A stretch of DNA of 64,000 nt from Prodigiosinella aquatilis (GTDB lineage: Bacteria; Pseudomonadota; Gammaproteobacteria; Enterobacterales; Enterobacteriaceae). Position numbers and translations under genes: made by a program. The DNA lies in NCBI GenBank assembly GCA_030388725.1, contig CP128857.1, positions 1,054,001-1,118,000 of the forward strand, written 5' to 3'. The notes beneath the pieces were generated by a model. The model had not been told where the DNA came from, ran no database searches, and saw only the letters and a program-made list of their open reading frames with translations. Positions 62,406-64,000 of the stretch are shown here, one piece after another; position 1 is the first letter of the stretch, and each line of letters starts with the position of its first letter.

Positions 62406-63149
62406 TTAGCCAAGATTCAAATCTAACCCCTTCAATTCCTCAAACGTATAAATCCGAAAAACATTGCGGTGCTTCGCTTCCAGCGGGATATGCTGATGGT
62501 TGATGATGGCGTATTTTACGCTATTGAACATCCGTTCAATAGCTCGCTTTATCTGCGGATCGGGCACGATATAGAAGACGTACATCCAAAGTTTTTGAGT
62601 ACGAGTTATCAAATGTTGGGTGATAATTGCCTGATAATGGGCCTTGGTTTTCAGACGGCGCTCAGTCTCCACGGCGATGACGGTTCCGTCTGGTAACGTT
62701 ATCACTCCGTCCGGTCGATGATATACCTGATAGCGGCTGCGGAACGTTGAGCAAGCGCCGCTAACCCACCCATAAGCGCCTTTCTTTTCCAGAATGAGCC
62801 GTGCGAGCTGGTTATCAAGATGCTGCTCCAGCATCCAGCCGGTGACTTTCGCAGGCTCGAACCGTACAGGAAAACCATCATCATCTGGCGTGATGACAAC
62901 GGCTAATCCGTCGTTGGTGATCCCCCACAGTGAGATTTTCTCCACCCTTGTGCAAAACGTCTGTTTTTGAATGAATCCCATGTCGATGGCTTTTGCCAGC
63001 AACAGGTAAAGCGGTTTGTGATTTTTATAATCAAAAAGCAGCATCAGCGTTTTAAAGTCGCTGTAGGTTTCTTGTTTCAGGAAATTGAGCAGTATCTGGA
63101 TCTTTTCGTGACTACGCGCTCGGCGTTTACGGTAATCGGAAATCAGCAT
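62406..63149 (-). CDS. mobC: MobC-family / replication-relaxation protein
   Basis: 247 residues after a very strong SD (AAGGAGGAGCC). The pattern SLWGITNDGLAV, GWMLEQHLDNQLAR, then VYHRPDGVITLPDGTVIAVETERRLK (a PD-like VE-E core, quoted in part) fits the Replic_Relax/MobC proteins of ICEKp- or ICEEc1-type elements, which work with a MobB relaxase at oriT. No relaxase gene is visible in the window; it would lie beyond either the right edge or has been lost. Confidence 0.75.
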   Translation of the reverse strand: MLISDYRKRRARSHEKIQILLNFLKQETYSDFKTLMLLFDYKNHKPLYLLLAKAIDMGFIQKQTFCTRVEKISLWGITNDGLAVVITPDDDGFPVRFEPAKVTGWMLEQHLDNQLARLILEKKGAYGWVSGACSTFRSRYQVYHRPDGVITLPDGTVIAVETERRLKTKAHYQAIITQHLITRTQKLWMYVFYIVPDPQIKRAIERMFNSVKYAIINHQHIPLEAKHRNVFRIYTFEELKGLDLNLG

Positions 63150-63159
63150 GGCTCCTCCT

Positions 63160-63772
63160 TCGCATTTTACCGGGTTGTTCTTTCTTTTAGCGTTATTGCC
63201 TCATGGCATCGACTCAGATTTCTGTGAATGGCATGGGTCCATGTGATGCGCCGATAGCGTGAGGCGAGTACGGTGACTGCATCGCAGCCATGTGCCGGGA
63301 AATACATTTCCCGGCACAAAACGGCGTGCGCCAGTTCATGCGGGCTGGACGCCCTTATTCTGTGTCGCATGGGGGTAATGTCGCGGCTGGACGCCACGCC
63401 AAAACCCCCAAGGTCAACGGCGGCACACCGTCGCGCGCTACGCGCGACGGTGTGCGGGGCTGTCGCCCCAAATAAACCGACGCGTGGGCGCGTCTTTTTG
63501 CTCGCTGGGGCGGCAAAATTTATTCGGCTCCCCGGCCTGCTCGGTTCCCCTTGGGGGAACGCTCGCCGGTGGGTTCGGGCGACGCAAATTAGCAATTTCT
63601 GCGAAATTGAATTTACTCGCCTCACACCACGGGTGAATGCCCGCGAGGCGCAGGCATCCACCCGCCTAAACCCGTCGCGTCCTGCGTCGTGGCTGAATGG
63701 CCTGCTGGGCGCTGTCAGCGTTGCGAAAATAAAACCTGCGGGCATGTCTTCTCCCTACTGAAATCAGCCGAT
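63160..63772. other. GC-rich, strongly structured non-coding region, candidate oriT or ncRNA
   Basis: Composition shifts abruptly to GC-rich after mobC. Stems: a perfect 15-base arm pair (GCACACCGTCGCGCG 63423-63437, mirrored 63441-63455, loop CTA), GGGGC/GCCCC (63456-63469), a terminator (next entry), and GTTCCCC/GGGGAAC near 63543-63560. Long open frames occur on both strands at the same place, which is expected for GC-rich non-coding DNA; none has a ribosome site. Position next to mobC suggests a transfer origin. Confidence 0.55.
63479..63499 (+). terminator. Intrinsic terminator in the mobC-adjacent region
   Basis: Stem GACGCG / CGCGTC, loop TGGG, followed by TTTTT. It closes the array of hairpins at 63423-63469 and implies a short plus-strand transcript, i.e. 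a possible small RNA. Confidence 0.75.
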
Positions 63773-63861
63773 AGGGAAGGCTATCGGGAAAAGAGGAGGA
63801 GGCCTGCAAACAACTCAATATCGCATATCAAGAATTAGGGGGATTCAGTTATGGCAGCAAA

Positions 63862-63897
63862 AAAGCCCTGACCGTGAATGACTCACGGCAGAGCTTT
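63862..63897. terminator. Two-tier hairpin near the window end
   Basis: Inner perfect stem CCGTGA / TCACGG (loop ATGAC) inside an outer stem AAAGCCCTG / CAGAGCTTT with one mismatch; A-run on the left and TTT on the right, so it could act as a two-way terminator. A tiny frame MAAKKP ends inside it. A further seven-base stem (CCGATAG / CTATCGG) lies at about 63768-63788. Confidence 0.5.
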
Positions 63898-64000
63898 AAT
63901 CAGGCTCGGGTTCAGAGGCTTATCGGGCGGGTGGGAGCGTGTGTGCGTCTGTGCATATCGTTAAGCGCCGGGATGAGTAAACTGATTGCAGTTAACCCAT

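Noticed and set aside
63273..63761. Overlapping long open frames on both strands in the GC-rich end region
   Set aside because: GC-rich DNA lacks stop codons; both strands are open over the same bases, neither has an SD, and the stable hairpins argue for non-coding DNA.

Overview
The window looks like the chromosome of an enterobacterium, most plausibly a Serratia-like member of Yersiniaceae (Pectobacteriaceae is the alternative). Grounds: a complete, colinear maltose/maltodextrin regulon with E. coli-like proteins, three ERIC-type repeats, a convergent SpnI/SpnR-like (EsaI/EsaR, ExpI/ExpR class) quorum-sensing pair, and a chromosomal Qnr-family pentapeptide protein. Species cannot be fixed by eye.

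Layout. 1-2.2 kb: end of an O-methyltransferase gene, a qnr-like gene, an ERIC element. 2.3-8.0 kb: stress block with overlapping glutamate decarboxylase and AspT-family exchanger genes, an IS3-family relic, and katG. 8.4-24 kb: malT, malPQ, malEFG and malK-lamB-malM, with MalT boxes, a CRP-like site, intrinsic terminators and two ERIC elements. 24.2-30.5 kb: LysR regulator divergent from a three-gene set ending in a metallo-beta-lactamase-fold hydrolase; a MarR regulator divergent from a UbiX/UbiD-type phenolic acid decarboxylase operon (B-C-D); idi.

31-43.3 kb is a rearranged accessory region. Two direct copies of about 2.5 kb, each with an IS3-family relic, a long hairpin-rich leader, a luxR gene and a convergent overlapping luxI gene, bracket about 7.3 kb. 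The bracketed segment holds a decayed nitrilase gene, an AAA ATPase gene, and a fatty-acyl-AMP ligase-carrier protein plus condensation-domain gene that is the stub of a lipopeptide synthetase. The two LuxR proteins are identical. One LuxI is intact; the other lost its catalytic N-terminus. An IS66 relic closes the region.

43.7-58.1 kb is a surface-attachment block: a minus-strand operon of two RcsC-like hybrid kinases, a REC-EAL c-di-GMP phosphodiesterase and an RcsB-like regulator, divergent from a four-gene chaperone-usher fimbrial operon (pilin, chaperone, usher, tip adhesin) followed by a LuxR-fold regulator gene. The layout resembles the Pseudomonas Roc and Bordetella Bvg systems. The RcsB-like regulator has tyrosine where the phosphoacceptor aspartate should be. 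After this come remnants of an mdtN-type efflux operon (ytcA intact, mdtN broken) and an amidohydrolase gene.

60.8-64 kb looks like the edge of an integrative or mobilisable element: tacAT-like and ccdAB toxin-antitoxin pairs, a MobC/replication-relaxation-family protein, then GC-rich DNA with very stable hairpins and a terminator. No tRNA, rRNA or CRISPR array was seen.
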